From Marinomonas rhodophyticola (GTDB taxonomy: Bacteria > Pseudomonadota > Gammaproteobacteria > Pseudomonadales > Marinomonadaceae), in contig NZ_JAPEUL010000004.1 of the NCBI RefSeq assembly GCF_026113935.1, forward strand, positions 806,001-870,000: 64,000 nt of DNA. The letters run 5' to 3'. Below are positions 40,351 through 51,012 of the stretch, in pieces (positions within the stretch are counted from its first letter, which is position 1; each line of letters opens with the position of its first letter). A program made the translations under genes and the position numbers. The notes below the pieces were generated by a model. That model was given only the letters and a program-made list of their open reading frames with translations. It had not been told where the DNA came from and made no database searches.

Positions 40351-41724
40351 ATGCCTTATCAGTACGACTTATTTGTTATTGGCGCAGGCTCTGGTGGCGT
40401 TAGAGCGAGCCGAATAGCAGCATCGAAAGGTTATAAAGTCGCCGTTGCAGAAGGCGGCGCATTGGGTGGCACTTGTGTCAACATCGGTTGTGTGCCTAAA
40501 AAACTCTTTGTCTATGGTTCAGAATTTGGCCATGGTTTTGACGAAGCGGCTGGTTATGGTTGGTCTCACCAAGGTGTTGAGTTTAACTGGTCGGTTTTAC
40601 GTGATAACAAAACCAAAGAAATCCAACGCCTCAACGGCATCTACGGCAATTTACTTGGCAATGCTGGTGTTGAGGTCATTGCCGGTTTTGCGAGTTTTGT
40701 CGATGCGCATACTGTTATGGTAGATGGTAAAACCTATACCGCAGAACGCATCTTGATTGCTGTTGGCGCTAAGCCTTTTATCCCTGAATTTAAAGGCAGC
40801 GACCTCGTCGTCAGCTCTAACGAGATGTTTTTTTTAGAAGAACTGCCTCAAAAAGCACTGGTTGTTGGTGGTGGTTACATTGCTGTTGAATTTGCTGGTA
40901 TTCTGAATGGCTTAGGCGTGGAAACCAGCCTTGCCTACCGTGGAGATCAGTTGCTGCGTGGCTTCGACCAAGATGTTCGGGATTTTGCCAGTGAAGAATA
41001 CAAAAAATCTGGCATTGATGTTCGTTTAAATACCGACGTTGAATACATTGAATTGGCGGATGCGGCGGACCCAAAAGGCGCTCGAACAGTGTATTTTAAA
41101 GATGGTCATGTAGAAGAGTTTGGTTTGATTCTTTATGCCACTGGTCGTGTGCCCAACGTGGCTTCCCTAGCGCTTGACAAAGCGGGCGTCAAAACCGGTA
41201 CAAACGGTGCAGTGATCATTGATAAAAACTTCACTACTTCTACAAAAAGCGTCTTTGCTCTTGGCGATGTGACGGATCGTATCCAGTTAACGCCGGTTGC
41301 GATTAAAGAAGCCATGGCGTTGATCGCTTATTGGTTTGAAGGCAAAGAAGTGACCTTCGATTATGACAATATTCCAACCGCTGTTTTCAGCCAACCAGCA
41401 ATAGGCACCGTAGGCTTAAGTGAGCAGGAAGCCGAGACGCGAGGCTTAGACTTCCGAGTGTATCAAACGGACTTCCGCCCAATGAAACACACACTGAGTG
41501 GCAGCACGTCACGCTCTATGATGAAGTTGTTGGTAAACAATGCAGACGATAAAGTCATTGGTGCGCACATGGTCGGCGATTACGCTGGCGAGATTATCCA
41601 AGGCTTAGGGATTGCGATCAAAGCCGGTGCAACCAAAGCGGATTTCGACGACACGGTAGGGGTTCACCCAACCAGCGCGGAAGAGTTTGTGACTTTTTCA
41701 GCTGCGTCTTTAAAGAAAAAATAA
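40351..41724 (+). CDS. gor: Glutathione-disulfide reductase
   Basis: A 457-residue flavoprotein. FAD-binding IGAGSGGVRASRIAA, the redox disulfide GGTCVNIGCVPKK, NADPH-binding VVGGGYIAVEFAGILNGLG with the downstream basic Arg (SLAYRGDQ), FALGDVTDRIQLTPVA, and the C-terminal VGVHPTSAEEFVT with the base His. It keeps glutathione reduced. A GGAG site precedes the start. Frame intact. Confidence 0.94.
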   Translation: MPYQYDLFVIGAGSGGVRASRIAASKGYKVAVAEGGALGGTCVNIGCVPKKLFVYGSEFGHGFDEAAGYGWSHQGVEFNWSVLRDNKTKEIQRLNGIYGNLLGNAGVEVIAGFASFVDAHTVMVDGKTYTAERILIAVGAKPFIPEFKGSDLVVSSNEMFFLEELPQKALVVGGGYIAVEFAGILNGLGVETSLAYRGDQLLRGFDQDVRDFASEEYKKSGIDVRLNTDVEYIELADAADPKGARTVYFKDGHVEEFGLILYATGRVPNVASLALDKAGVKTGTNGAVIIDKNFTTSTKSVFALGDVTDRIQLTPVAIKEAMALIAYWFEGKEVTFDYDNIPTAVFSQPAIGTVGLSEQEAETRGLDFRVYQTDFRPMKHTLSGSTSRSMMKLLVNNADDKVIGAHMVGDYAGEIIQGLGIAIKAGATKADFDDTVGVHPTSAEEFVTFSAASLKKK

Positions 41725-41755
41725 GACGGACAAAGACGCTCGAGTAATGCACTGA

Positions 41756-41795
41756 AGAAGACGCCTTGATACGGTTTATCATGGCGTCTTTTTTG
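41756..41795 (+). terminator. Terminator after gor
   Basis: AAGACGCC pairs perfectly with GGCGTCTT, followed by T-run. Confidence 0.85.
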
Positions 41796-41970
41796 TATGT
41801 CTAATGTTTGTCCATCTAATCTAGAATTTGGTTTCTTCTTCACGATCAAATTGTACAGCGCATACGTTTTCTCTATCAGCATAGTCTTAATTTCGATTGC
41901 CTCAATGGCGGCACTTCATTAGTGTGGCTAGCATTCGCAACATGTTCTTAAAAAAATACACGAGACTAAA

Positions 41971-43443
41971 ATGAACGAAGTACTAACAACGTTACAACCT
42001 GCGGCTATTTGGCGCCATTTTCAAACATTATGTAACACACCAAGACCGTCCTATCATGAAGCGGCACTAAGAGAACACCTCATTCAATGGGCGACCAAGC
42101 TAGGTCATGAAACCTATGTTGATCCAGTCGGCAACCTATTAATCCGCAAAGCCGCCAACAAAGGCATGGAAGACAGAGAAACTGTCGTCTTACAAGGTCA
42201 CTTGGATATGGTTGCGCAGAAAAATGCCGACATCGACCATGACTTCACCAAAGATCCGATTGTCACCCAAGTGATCGATGGTTGGGTTCACGCAACCGGA
42301 ACCACCCTTGGTGCTGACAATGGCATTGGTGTTGCCGCCGCCATGGCCGTACTAGAAGCGACTGACTTAGTCCATGGACCTATTGAAGCCTTGTTTACCA
42401 TCGAAGAGGAAACCAGTCTACGGGGTGCTCTACAACTCGAAGAGGGCATTTTACAGGGCAAGATCTTATTAAACTTGGACTCTGAAGATCGTGGCGATGT
42501 GTATATTGGCTGTGCAGGTGGCATGGACATCAATATTGAAAAACAGTACGTCGCTATCGCGGCTGATAGTGACCAAAAAGCCTTCAAAATTACCGTCTCT
42601 GGTTTACGTGGTGGACATTCTGGATTGGATATCCATAAAGGTCGTGCCAGTGCGAACGTGCTGATAGTCCGTTTGTTAAACTTGCTAAAAGAGCGTTGTG
42701 ATTTTGGTTTAAGCGCGTTTAGCGGCGGTACATTACGCAATGCCATTTCACGGGATGCCACAGCGACCATCAACGTCAGCAGCAAAGACCAAGCTAAACT
42801 GTTTGCCTTTATTGAAGCATTTGAGAAAGCCACACAAGCGGAGTTTTCAGCGACAGAAGCGAATTTAAGCGTTACCTTAGCCACGGCGGCATTGGATTCA
42901 GAACTGGAAAGCAACGCTAAAGACGCTTTGTTAAATGCCATGTACTGCGCGCCCCATGGTGTTCATCGCATGAGTGCGGACTTGGAAGGCGTCACCGAAA
43001 CCTCTTGTAACTTTGGTGTGATGAATCTTCGTAACACCGCTGACGGTAAAAAAGCGTTTGATGCCTGCTTGTTAGTACGATCGTTAGTGGATTCTGCCGT
43101 AGAGCACCTGGCTTACGTGGCAAAATCTGCTTTCTCATTAATTCAAGCTGACGTGAAACTCGAAAATGGCTACCCCGGTTGGCGCCCAGATCCAAAGGCA
43201 TGCTTACTCAAGCACTTCTTAACCGTTCACACCAATGTCATGGGGCACGAAGCCAATGTAAAAGTCATCCATGCGGGCCTAGAGTGCGGCATCATCGGCG
43301 CGAAATACCCTGGTATGGAAATGGTCTCCTTCGGCCCCAACATCCGTGGTGCCCATTCACCAACAGAGCGCATGGAAATCGACTCCGTTGGGGATTTTTG
43401 GCGACTACTCGTCGCGTTGTTGGCGTCCACGCCGAAGGCCTAA
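41971..43443 (+). CDS. pepD: Aminoacyl-histidine dipeptidase (peptidase D, beta-Ala-His dipeptidase)
   Basis: A 490-residue M20-family zinc dipeptidase. Metal ligands lie in VLQGHLDMVAQK (His, Asp), GTTLGADNGIGVAAAM, FTIEEETSLRGA, LNLDSED and the C-terminal FGPNIRGAHSPTERMEI (His). GLRGGHSGLDIHKGRASAN is the dimerisation-domain signature. It hydrolyses Xaa-His dipeptides including carnosine. Length fits E. coli PepD (485). Frame intact. Confidence 0.94.
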   Translation: MNEVLTTLQPAAIWRHFQTLCNTPRPSYHEAALREHLIQWATKLGHETYVDPVGNLLIRKAANKGMEDRETVVLQGHLDMVAQKNADIDHDFTKDPIVTQVIDGWVHATGTTLGADNGIGVAAAMAVLEATDLVHGPIEALFTIEEETSLRGALQLEEGILQGKILLNLDSEDRGDVYIGCAGGMDINIEKQYVAIAADSDQKAFKITVSGLRGGHSGLDIHKGRASANVLIVRLLNLLKERCDFGLSAFSGGTLRNAISRDATATINVSSKDQAKLFAFIEAFEKATQAEFSATEANLSVTLATAALDSELESNAKDALLNAMYCAPHGVHRMSADLEGVTETSCNFGVMNLRNTADGKKAFDACLLVRSLVDSAVEHLAYVAKSAFSLIQADVKLENGYPGWRPDPKACLLKHFLTVHTNVMGHEANVKVIHAGLECGIIGAKYPGMEMVSFGPNIRGAHSPTERMEIDSVGDFWRLLVALLASTPKA

Positions 43444-43447
43444 GTTG

Positions 43448-43469
43448 CTTCCCCTTCTTCAAGGGGAAG
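43448..43469 (+). terminator. Hairpin after pepD
   Basis: A 9-bp stem CTTCCCCTT / AAGGGGAAG with loop CTTC starts 5 nt after the pepD stop. There is no strong T-tract; it resembles the hairpin before sspA and may be a dispersed repeat. Confidence 0.55.
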
Positions 43470-43813
43470 ACGGAAGATGGGGTTGTTCTTTTATTTCTTT
43501 TGAATCCTCTTATTGGCTTTGTATTCCTAAAGGTTATTCCGCTCTTCAATTCAGTGAATGCTGAGCGGATAACTTTTTGCAAGCGCCCAAAACTTACCTT
43601 ATAAAGAAAAGCAAAAATTCGCTTTAAGATCTTTAATGCCTGATTTCTTTCATAGGTACATCATTTTTACCTACGCTCCTTTTACCGTAAGGCATAGATT
43701 GGTTTTATTGGTAGAGAGCCTCTTTCTGTTAATGACCCTGAAACGCCATAACGTCGCGCAACTTCGTCGCGTCGAACTGACTTCTTCGTGGCACAAGGGC
43801 GTCGTACTATATC

Positions 43814-43885
43814 TCACCTTGGTATTGCTTTGCTTGCGCCTGTTTCGCAGGCTCAACGCGTCAGCGCAAAATCAAACCAAGGTGA
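43814..43885. repeat. Compound imperfect palindrome
   Basis: Outer arms TCACCTTGG (43814-43822) and CCAAGGTGA (43877-43885) match perfectly. Inside, TTGCGC (43834-43839) can pair with GCGCAA (43864-43869), or alternatively GCCTG / CAGGC (43838-43852) forms a local hairpin. Confidence 0.6.
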
Positions 43886-44045
43886 ATGGCTGGCGTTAGG
43901 CCTGTATATATCGACTTTTGTAGGCCGTGCCTTTTTCATAGCTAATCGTAGAGCATCATGAGCGCAGCGTAATGTGCCGTTGAAAGCGAAGCTTTCACTT
44001 TTTGACTGGACGGGCTAAAAGGTCTTTGGCTTTGACCATTAGCCC

Positions 44046-44198
44046 TCAAAGAGTGTTTAGAAAAGCTTCACCGTCGGCTGTGTCACCACTGTCTAACTCT
44101 TTTTTGGCAGATTCAACGTAGTGTTTTAGGTAATCAAGTTTCATTGCTTCAAGCTCGTCAAAATTTCTCTTAGCATCATTTGTGGTAAGAGTATGCAT
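44046..44198 (-). pseudogene. Internally deleted Phd/YefM-family antitoxin
   Basis: A 50-codon frame. Its first 13 residues (MHTLTTNDAKRNF) are the DNA-binding start of Phd/YefM antitoxins and its last 35 (LEAMKLDYLKHYVESAKKEL..., ending FLNTL) are the toxin-neutralising end of the same family. About 30 residues normally lying between (the GELL...ISKNSKDAVVVMS region) are missing, in frame. No toxin gene follows; only a 14-codon frame is left. I infer a solo, decayed module; a shortened protein could still be made. Confidence 0.65.
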
Positions 44199-44487
44199 AA
44201 TTAAGCTTCATTTTTAGAATTACCCAGAAGCATAATTTATGGCGTGGTTTAATTAAAGCGATTAAACCGTGCGATTTTTATAGAGGGTGGATCAAGTAAG
44301 GTGGCTTTAGCCCGATAAAGCTTGCGTTTAAACAGAGTATCTTGTATTCGCGTTCAGCTGCGTCGTTAACGAAGGCAAATCTTTTCACTATGAGTCCCTT
44401 GCATAAATGAAAAGAGCAACTGTACATTGAAAAATTACATATTTTAATAAGCGGTGTTTTGTTGGATTTATATGGAGGCATGACGTG

Positions 44488-44589
44488 ATGTGTAATCGCG
44501 ATTTATTCACAGAATTAAGATCTGCCCTTGATGAAGCCAAACAGCATTCTGAAGAAAAATTGCCACTCAAACAAAGTAAAACGAGGTAG
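44488..44589 (+). pseudogene. Truncated XRE/HigA-type antitoxin remnant
   Basis: A 33-codon frame, MCNRDLFTELRSALDEAKQHS then EEKLPLK, resembling the N-terminus of antitoxins that normally continue about 70 more residues into a helix-turn-helix domain. The rest is lost. GGAGG lies upstream. No toxin gene is visible on either side. A strong terminator follows 73 nt downstream. Confidence 0.5.
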
Positions 44590-44661
44590 GCGATAGTTTC
44601 GAGGGAGGAATGTCATTTCACTTTGTTGCTACCAAACCTTCTCATTTCAAAATGTGATCCT

Positions 44662-44700
44662 AAGGCAATGCGTTCAATCAGCATTGCCTTTTCTTTTTTT
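44662..44700 (+). terminator. Strong terminator with no intact gene upstream
   Basis: A perfect 10-bp stem AAGGCAATGC / GCATTGCCTT with a T-rich tail. It probably belonged to the lost toxin-antitoxin operon. Confidence 0.85.
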
Positions 44701-44776
44701 AGGAATGGGTTTTAAGAAAGGGCGAGGGTGAGGTGTGAGAATATGTCATAATAGCCGTATCAAAAAACGAGGTTGG

Positions 44777-45659
44777 ATGATGGATTCACAGGCGCTGACG
44801 ATAAAATTGGATGACGAGCAGTTTGAGGTGGTGTTGGGGGGCAACTTGTTGTCTTCCTTGCTTTCTCAGGGTGCGGATGTTCGTTACGGTTGTCGCGCTG
44901 GGGCGTGTGGGGCTTGTCGTCTTTATGATGTGAGTAATTGCGAGTCGATTCTTTCCTGTCAAACGACCGTGGTGTCGGCGATGTCTTTAACTCGGCAAAC
45001 GCCGGCTGAGTCTTCCTCTTTTACTGTTTTAAGTAATATCACTATTGATGAAGCATCGATTGAGCTGACTCTTTTAGGAGCAAGTGACGATTCTTTTGGC
45101 GACCGCGTTTTTGTGTCTCTTCTCTCTGAAAGGTTATCGAGTAAGGTATCTGAATATTCGTCTGCTGAGCGAGACTCATTTTTATGAATGCATGACACTA
45201 AATCCTGCTGGCGCCCCTTTGAAATTGGTTCTGCAGAAAGAGCATGTTTCCGCTGAGGATTGGTGGCGAGCCTTGGCGCTTTCGTCTGATGATAAGCTTG
45301 CTGTTCAATTATTCACGGGGATTAGAAAAGGACGTTTGTTGTTTGAAATGGACATTTCCGATGCGCCTGTGGTGGTGATTTCTTCTCCGGATAACGCTAT
45401 TTTTGAATCTTATTGGCGTGAGGCAGTGCTGGATTATACGCCAAGTTTTCTCGGGCATTTTGTTTTGCCTGCGAAGAGTGATCCCAAGCTAAGTTTGGCG
45501 GATGCTGCGCTGTTGGCGTTTCTTCAAGCGGCGCTGGTGGATGCAGGCGATGCCTCTTTACAGCTTATTTACCATGGTCAAAACGTGTCTGCGAAGGATT
45601 GGGGTAGGTTGTTACGTCCTTTGCGGATTCATCCGAATCAGCTGCATTTTGTTCGGTAG
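44777..45659 (+). CDS. 2Fe-2S ferredoxin fused to a reductase-like domain, one frameshift
   Basis: Residues 1-75 are a plant-type ferredoxin: YGCRAGACGACRL and SILSCQ give the four cluster cysteines (C-x4-C-x2-C...C). A second half, read in another frame from about 45120, begins RVRYLNIRLLSETHFYECMTLNPAG, like the first strands of a ferredoxin-NADP reductase FAD domain, but I cannot find the FAD-binding RxYS motif or a clear NAD(P) motif. Removing one base near 45115-45130 gives about 293 residues. It might be a degenerate oxygenase-reductase subunit or a new electron carrier. Alone, 63 nt before sbcD. Confidence 0.65.
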
Positions 45660-45721
45660 CTTGGCCTTTTTATTTTTATGCATATTTTTATGCTTTTTAA
45701 TTTTATTCACGGATTCTATTA

Positions 45722-46999
45722 ATGAAAATTCTACATACCTCTGACTGGCATCTTGGTCAGCACTTTATGGGGAAATCCCGCCGAGATGAGCATAAGGCCT
45801 TTATTGATTGGTTGTTGGCGCTGGTGGATCGAGAGTCAGTCGATGCGGTGATTATCGCGGGCGATGTGTTCGATACTGGTTCTCCGCCAAGTTATGCCCG
45901 TGAAATGTACCATCAGTTGGTGTTGGATATGAAGGCTCGCCACTGTCAGTTGGTGATTATTGCGGGTAATCACGATTCGGTCAGTATGTTAAATGAATCT
46001 AAGAGTTTGCTGATGTATCTTGATACGCAAGTGTCTAGCCAAGCCACTCTCGAAGATATTGACTCTCATGTTGTTGCGCTGAAAGACAAGACCGGCGAGG
46101 TGGCTGCTTGGGTTTGTGCTGTGCCGTATTTGCGCCCAAAAGACGTGATGCAAAGCGTTGCTGGGCAATCTGAGCAAGACAAGAAGTTGAGTTTGTTGCA
46201 GTCGATTGGCGAATTTTACCAGCAGGTGTATGAAGCAGCGTGTGAGAAAAATAAAGCGCTGAAAACGCCAGTGCCGATTATTGGTACTGGGCATTTGACC
46301 GCGGTGGGCGGGCAAGTGAGTGAGTCGGTTCGCGATCTTTATGTCGGCACATTAGAAGCCTTGCCGACGTCTGTGTTTCCGGCGTTTGATTACCTTGCGC
46401 TTGGGCACATTCATCGTGCTCAGCCAATCAGTAAAAGCGGTCGATTCCGTTACAGCGGGTCACCCATTCCGTTGAGTTTTGATGAACTGGGACGAGACAA
46501 GACGCTGGTGATACTGAATACCGACTTGTTAGGTGAAGACACCTTTGTTGAAGACTTGTTTGCCGAGCCGGTGGACCCTGTTCAGTTGGTAACGATTCCA
46601 AATTTTCAGCCCATGGCGAGTGTAAAAGGCAATTTGAAAGATGTTATTAAGCAGATTTCTGCCTTGCCATTAGACGAAGATAAAACTTTATGGTTGGAAG
46701 TCACTGTGATTGCAGATGATTATTTGAGCGATGTGCATAAGCGTTTGCTAGAGGTGATTGAGGGCAAGCCAATCGAGTTGCTGCGAGTCATGCGAAGAAG
46801 TGCCATAGAGAAAAAGAACGACGGTTTTGAGGCGCGTAAAACCTTGTCAGAATTGACGGTCGGTGATGTGTTTCAGCAGAGTCTTAAATCGAATTTAGAG
46901 TTGGATGAAGAAGAGTCTAAAACTCTGACGGAGCTTTTTAATGCCTGTTTGACGGAGTTGGAAGCGCATCAGCAAAACGGCGAGGAGAAGCAATCATGA
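45722..46999 (+). CDS. sbcD: Exonuclease SbcCD subunit D (nuclease)
   Basis: A 425-residue Mre11-type phosphoesterase. Metal motifs: [39 protein letters not shown] and [10 protein letters not shown]. With SbcC it cleaves DNA hairpins and protein-blocked ends. It overlaps sbcC by 4 nt. Frame intact; length typical. Confidence 0.95.
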   Translation: MKILHTSDWHLGQHFMGKSRRDEHKAFIDWLLALVDRESVDAVIIAGDVFDTGSPPSYAREMYHQLVLDMKARHCQLVIIAGNHDSVSMLNESKSLLMYLDTQVSSQATLEDIDSHVVALKDKTGEVAAWVCAVPYLRPKDVMQSVAGQSEQDKKLSLLQSIGEFYQQVYEAACEKNKALKTPVPIIGTGHLTAVGGQVSESVRDLYVGTLEALPTSVFPAFDYLALGHIHRAQPISKSGRFRYSGSPIPLSFDELGRDKTLVILNTDLLGEDTFVEDLFAEPVDPVQLVTIPNFQPMASVKGNLKDVIKQISALPLDEDKTLWLEVTVIADDYLSDVHKRLLEVIEGKPIELLRVMRRSAIEKKNDGFEARKTLSELTVGDVFQQSLKSNLELDEEESKTLTELFNACLTELEAHQQNGEEKQS

Positions 47000-49900
47000 A
47001 AATTTGCAAACTGCGCCTAAAGAATCTGAATTCCCTCAAAGGCGAGTGGGAAATTGACTTTACCAAAGCGCCGTTTGACGATGCGGGCGTGTTTGCCATT
47101 GTTGGGCCAACGGGCGCGGGTAAGTCGACTTTATTGGATGCCATCTGTCTGGCTTTGTACCATGAAACACCGCGTTTGAAAGTCTCGCCGAGTCAGAATG
47201 ATGTGATGACGCGTCATACGTCTGAATGTTTGGCGGAAGTGGAGTTTGAAATTAAGGGGAAAGGTTATCGCGCTTTCTGGGGGCAACGACGCGCCCGCGG
47301 TCAAAGCGATGGCAAGTTGCAACCCATGACCTGTGAGCTATGCGAACGTGATGGCACCATTATCACCACCAAGATAAACGAAAAAATTGATAAAATTGCT
47401 GAGATCACTGGCTTGGATTTTTCGCGTTTTACCAAGTCTATGTTGTTGGCTCAAGGTGGGTTTTCGGCCTTTTTGAATGCGTTGCCTAATGACAGAGCCG
47501 AGCTATTAGAAGAGCTAACCGGTACGGAAATTTACGGTGATGTATCTAAGTGGGTGTTTGATAAACACAAGCAAGAAAAGCAGGCCATCGCCGCCTTGGA
47601 AAAAATCAATGAGCAAGCTCAATTGCTGACAGACGAGGCTTTTTCAGAGCTAAAGCAAACAGAGTCGAATTTTGAAGCCAATGAAAAAACCAATGCTCGA
47701 GCGCTAAAACATCATCAAGCAGTTTTGGAATGGCGACGTACAGAACAAAATTTGCAAGAGCAAGTGGCGCAATATCAGCAGCAATTCGATGAAGCAACCC
47801 AGGTCCTTGCGGACTTTGCTCCTCAACAGCAGCAACTTGAGCAGGCATTGACCGCACAAGTATTGCAACCGGATTATGCAAAGCAGCAAGACTTAAAATC
47901 GCGCTTAGATAAGAATCAGGCTGACGTTAGCAAATACACTGAAATGCAAGACGCACAGCTCAAACAAAGCCAAGTTTTAGCCGAATCGGTTGAGCAGGCA
48001 AAAGGGCAATTAACCAAGGCGCATGCTGAATTAGTGGCGTTGAATAATAAGATCAATGATGAGATTCAGCCTGTCCTGACACGCCAAGAAAGTGTGAAGG
48101 CGCAGCACCAAGATGCGTCAGCTCGCTTCATGCAAGCCGCTGAAAAAGTCGAAAATCAGCAGGCGCAACTAAAAGGCATGACTGAGAAACAAACGGATAT
48201 TAATAAAGCCTGCGATGAAAGTAAGGCGATTTTGAGTCGTTGGCGCTCGCCGGAGAAGATTGAACATCAATTAGCCAGTTGGCAGCATCAAGCGCAAAGC
48301 ATGGCATCGAATACCCAAGCGATTGTTGAGCTTGAACAGCAAATTGTGTCGAATACAAAGAACTATGAGGTGGCTCGCGCTTTGTATTTAGAAAATCAGG
48401 CTAAGCTTGAACAGGATCAAGCGCGGATATCTGAGCATCAGAACACCCTGCAGAGAGATGTTGATGCTTTTATGGCCTTGTCCTCGCAACGTGACTACGC
48501 AGATTGGCAGAAAGTCTATCATCAGGCTGAACGCGCTCAGTATCATGCGCAATCTCTTTGGAAGCAGTTCCATCAGTACCAAGAACAGCAAGCACAATTA
48601 ACAGAGTTGGACGCGAACTTGAATGCAATGACGCAGCGTATTCAGCAGCAACAAACTCAGTTAGCGCAGCAAAGACACGCTTATAAAGATAAGCTTCTCC
48701 TTCAAAAATCGATTGAAAAACTCGCAGAGGCCGAGCGTCATATCGTGGCGCTCACTCAATTACGGGATGAATTGGGTGAGCATGATGCTTGTCCACTGTG
48801 TGGCTCAGCAGAACATCATTTTGCCAATGCCTTGTACCAAGCAGACTCTGGTCGTCAAGATGAATTTATTCGCTTAGGCAAAGAGCTTGATAGTTTGAAA
48901 GGCGAAGGAATGCAGTTGGCCGCGGACTTGGAATCCATGCAGAGGGAATTTGCGTCTATTCAAATTCGTCGTCAGCCATTAGTGGATGTTTTACTGAAAA
49001 CAGAGCAGGAGTTGAATGAGTGGCTGGCATCTTTACATCATGACAGGAAAAGCCAAGGCGCTAGTGTTAGTCTTTCTAATAAAGAACAGGTGTTGGCTCT
49101 GGTGCAGTATGTGGATCAAGAGTGGCGAGATATGCAAGACATTGCTCCTAAGCTTGAGGCGCTTCAGCGGTCTCGTTTAGCGTTAGAGGCTGAGTTGCAA
49201 AACTTGCATGCTCAGCAGCAAGCGACACAACAGCAGGCGGCGAAAAATGAATCTCAATGTCAGTTACTCTGGCAAACTCTAGAGACGCTCCAGCAGAATT
49301 TAGCCAGTAGGAAAGGTGAGCAAGCACAAACCATTGAGCGTTTGAAAAATGACATGCAGCAAGCGGGTGTTCCTGAAAGTTACTTTGACTTGTCCTTGAC
49401 CGAGGCATTGGCACAGTTGCAAGACGCGATAACACAGTGGCGAAATAGTAAAGCGGGTTACGAGGTGTTGTTGCAGCAAAAAGATCAGCTTGCTTATGAG
49501 GTAAAGAACCTAGAAAACGCGTTAACAGACAGTCAGCAGTTATATGGTGAAGCGAGTGAAAAGGTCGCTGGATTTGAGGCTAGCTTACAGGCTATTGAAG
49601 AGCAGTTAAATGCCCTTTTAGGTGACAAGAGTATTGGTGAGCTTCGTCACGACAGGCAGTCTCAGGTTGATCATGCTCATCAAATGCTCGAAAAAGTCGA
49701 AGTGGAGTGGCAGCAGATGGCTCAGGCATTAGCGTCCAGTAAGGCGACATTGGCGACGCTTTCTAAGTCTCATCTTGCCTTAGAAAAGGAATATGACCTT
49801 GCTCTATCTGAATGGCAGAAACGTTTGGTTGAGAAAGGCTTTGAGGGCGAGGGTGTTTGGTTACAGGCGATGTTATCCACAGAAGAGGTTAGTCATCGTC

Positions 49901-50709
49901 AAGCAAGATTGACATCATTACAGGAAGCCGTTTCCCGATCACAGACCTTGCTGAATCAATCCGCTGAGTCTTTGTTAAAGCATAATAATATGGTGCCAGA
50001 CGAGACGGAGTTGATGGTGTTACCATTCGATGTTCTTGTGGACAAACATGCTCAGCTTGAAATTGAGCGTCAAACAATGCATCGTCAGTGGGGCGTGGTC
50101 ACTCAGCAGATCCAAGAAGAATTTCAACGTAGGGAACAGGTGGCGAAATCCAAAGAAACCTTAGAGGCCCGTCGAGAGGCGTTTGTGCATCTTGAGCGCC
50201 TAAATCATCTGATTGGTTCTGCTGATGGTGCAAAATTCCGCCGTTTTGCGCAAAGTCTCACCTTAGATCATTTGGTGTATTTAGCCAATCAGCATTTGGC
50301 TATCTTGCATCGTCGATATCAATTAATGCGCAATGAAGAGACATTGTCTTTGTTGGTGGTCGATACTTGGCAAGCAAACGCTTCTCGAGATACAAAGACC
50401 TTATCTGGGGGCGAGTCGTTCTTGGTCAGTTTGGCGCTGGCTTTGGCTTTATCTGATTTAGTGTCTCATAAAACCAGTATCGACTCTTTGTTTTTGGACG
50501 AAGGTTTTGGCACGTTAGACGGCGAGACACTTGAGTCTGCATTGGACGCTTTGGATAACCTGCACTCATCTGGTAAAACCATTGGTATCATCAGCCATAT
50601 TAGTGCGCTGAAAGAGCGTATTCCTGTGCAGATAAAATTGACTAAGCAAAGCGGTTTAGGCGTTAGTCGTCTTGCACCAGAATTTGCACCGCATTCAACA
50701 AATGAATGA
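46996..50709 (+). CDS. sbcC: Exonuclease SbcCD subunit C (ATPase)
   Basis: A 1237-residue Rad50-type SMC-like ATPase. Walker [15 protein letters not shown] is near residue 37; two long glutamine-rich coiled coils (about 190-1040) flank the zinc hook CPLC at Cys599/Cys602; the signature [19 protein letters not shown] and Walker [13 protein letters not shown] lie near the C-terminus. It is a partner of SbcD in processing hairpins and double-strand ends. The long gene has no frameshift. Confidence 0.95.
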   Translation: MKICKLRLKNLNSLKGEWEIDFTKAPFDDAGVFAIVGPTGAGKSTLLDAICLALYHETPRLKVSPSQNDVMTRHTSECLAEVEFEIKGKGYRAFWGQRRARGQSDGKLQPMTCELCERDGTIITTKINEKIDKIAEITGLDFSRFTKSMLLAQGGFSAFLNALPNDRAELLEELTGTEIYGDVSKWVFDKHKQEKQAIAALEKINEQAQLLTDEAFSELKQTESNFEANEKTNARALKHHQAVLEWRRTEQNLQEQVAQYQQQFDEATQVLADFAPQQQQLEQALTAQVLQPDYAKQQDLKSRLDKNQADVSKYTEMQDAQLKQSQVLAESVEQAKGQLTKAHAELVALNNKINDEIQPVLTRQESVKAQHQDASARFMQAAEKVENQQAQLKGMTEKQTDINKACDESKAILSRWRSPEKIEHQLASWQHQAQSMASNTQAIVELEQQIVSNTKNYEVARALYLENQAKLEQDQARISEHQNTLQRDVDAFMALSSQRDYADWQKVYHQAERAQYHAQSLWKQFHQYQEQQAQLTELDANLNAMTQRIQQQQTQLAQQRHAYKDKLLLQKSIEKLAEAERHIVALTQLRDELGEHDACPLCGSAEHHFANALYQADSGRQDEFIRLGKELDSLKGEGMQLAADLESMQREFASIQIRRQPLVDVLLKTEQELNEWLASLHHDRKSQGASVSLSNKEQVLALVQYVDQEWRDMQDIAPKLEALQRSRLALEAELQNLHAQQQATQQQAAKNESQCQLLWQTLETLQQNLASRKGEQAQTIERLKNDMQQAGVPESYFDLSLTEALAQLQDAITQWRNSKAGYEVLLQQKDQLAYEVKNLENALTDSQQLYGEASEKVAGFEASLQAIEEQLNALLGDKSIGELRHDRQSQVDHAHQMLEKVEVEWQQMAQALASSKATLATLSKSHLALEKEYDLALSEWQKRLVEKGFEGEGVWLQAMLSTEEVSHRQARLTSLQEAVSRSQTLLNQSAESLLKHNNMVPDETELMVLPFDVLVDKHAQLEIERQTMHRQWGVVTQQIQEEFQRREQVAKSKETLEARREAFVHLERLNHLIGSADGAKFRRFAQSLTLDHLVYLANQHLAILHRRYQLMRNEETLSLLVVDTWQANASRDTKTLSGGESFLVSLALALALSDLVSHKTSIDSLFLDEGFGTLDGETLESALDALDNLHSSGKTIGIISHISALKERIPVQIKLTKQSGLGVSRLAPEFAPHSTNE

Positions 50710-51012
50710 GAATTTTGTTGTGTGTTTGTGGTGCAAAAGTTTTCCCCAGATTAATGGGAACAAGTATGTAAGTAAGTTGTAAAATATTAACTAAATCAAA
50801 AGCTTAATCTTTCGTTCATTATTGTGCATTTTGCGTTATTCTTAGCCCTATAAGAGAGCAAATAATATGTAGCGAGAATGTAAATAGTGTGTCTTGATGG
50901 CTTTCTTTAATCATGTAGCTTGATAGAATAGATTTTCAATGCTGATAGTGAAAATTCAGTGCGGCTTGGCAGTATTTGGGGCCATTTAAGGTATTAAAAA
51001 AGGACAGTTTGC
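50710..51012. other. Intergenic region upstream of minC
   Basis: About 300 bp of AT-rich sequence, presumably carrying the min promoter; I could not pick a convincing promoter or structure. AAGGAC lies ahead of the minC start. Confidence 0.5.

Larger units (their letters stand above)
43470..44776. other. Gene-poor scar between pepD and the ferredoxin gene
   Basis: About 1.3 kb without an intact gene. It holds a compound palindrome (43814-43885), a deleted Phd/YefM antitoxin (44046-44198), a truncated XRE-type antitoxin (44488-44589) and a strong orphan terminator (44662-44700). Short open frames in 43636-43899 have no recognisable product. Confidence 0.6.

Noticed and set aside
42288-42941. 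217-codon open frame on the minus strand inside pepD
   Set aside because: It lies wholly within the well conserved pepD, has a serine/alanine-rich composition typical of an antisense shadow and no family motif.
43636-43899. Open frames in the scar region on both strands
   Set aside because: No homology recognised, Arg/Leu-rich composition, and they cross a palindrome; probably non-coding.
43885-43905. Possible integron attC site (GTTAGGC beside a palindrome)
   Set aside because: The partner consensus RYYYAAC is not found at the other end of the inverted repeat in either orientation, and no cassette array or integrase is visible.
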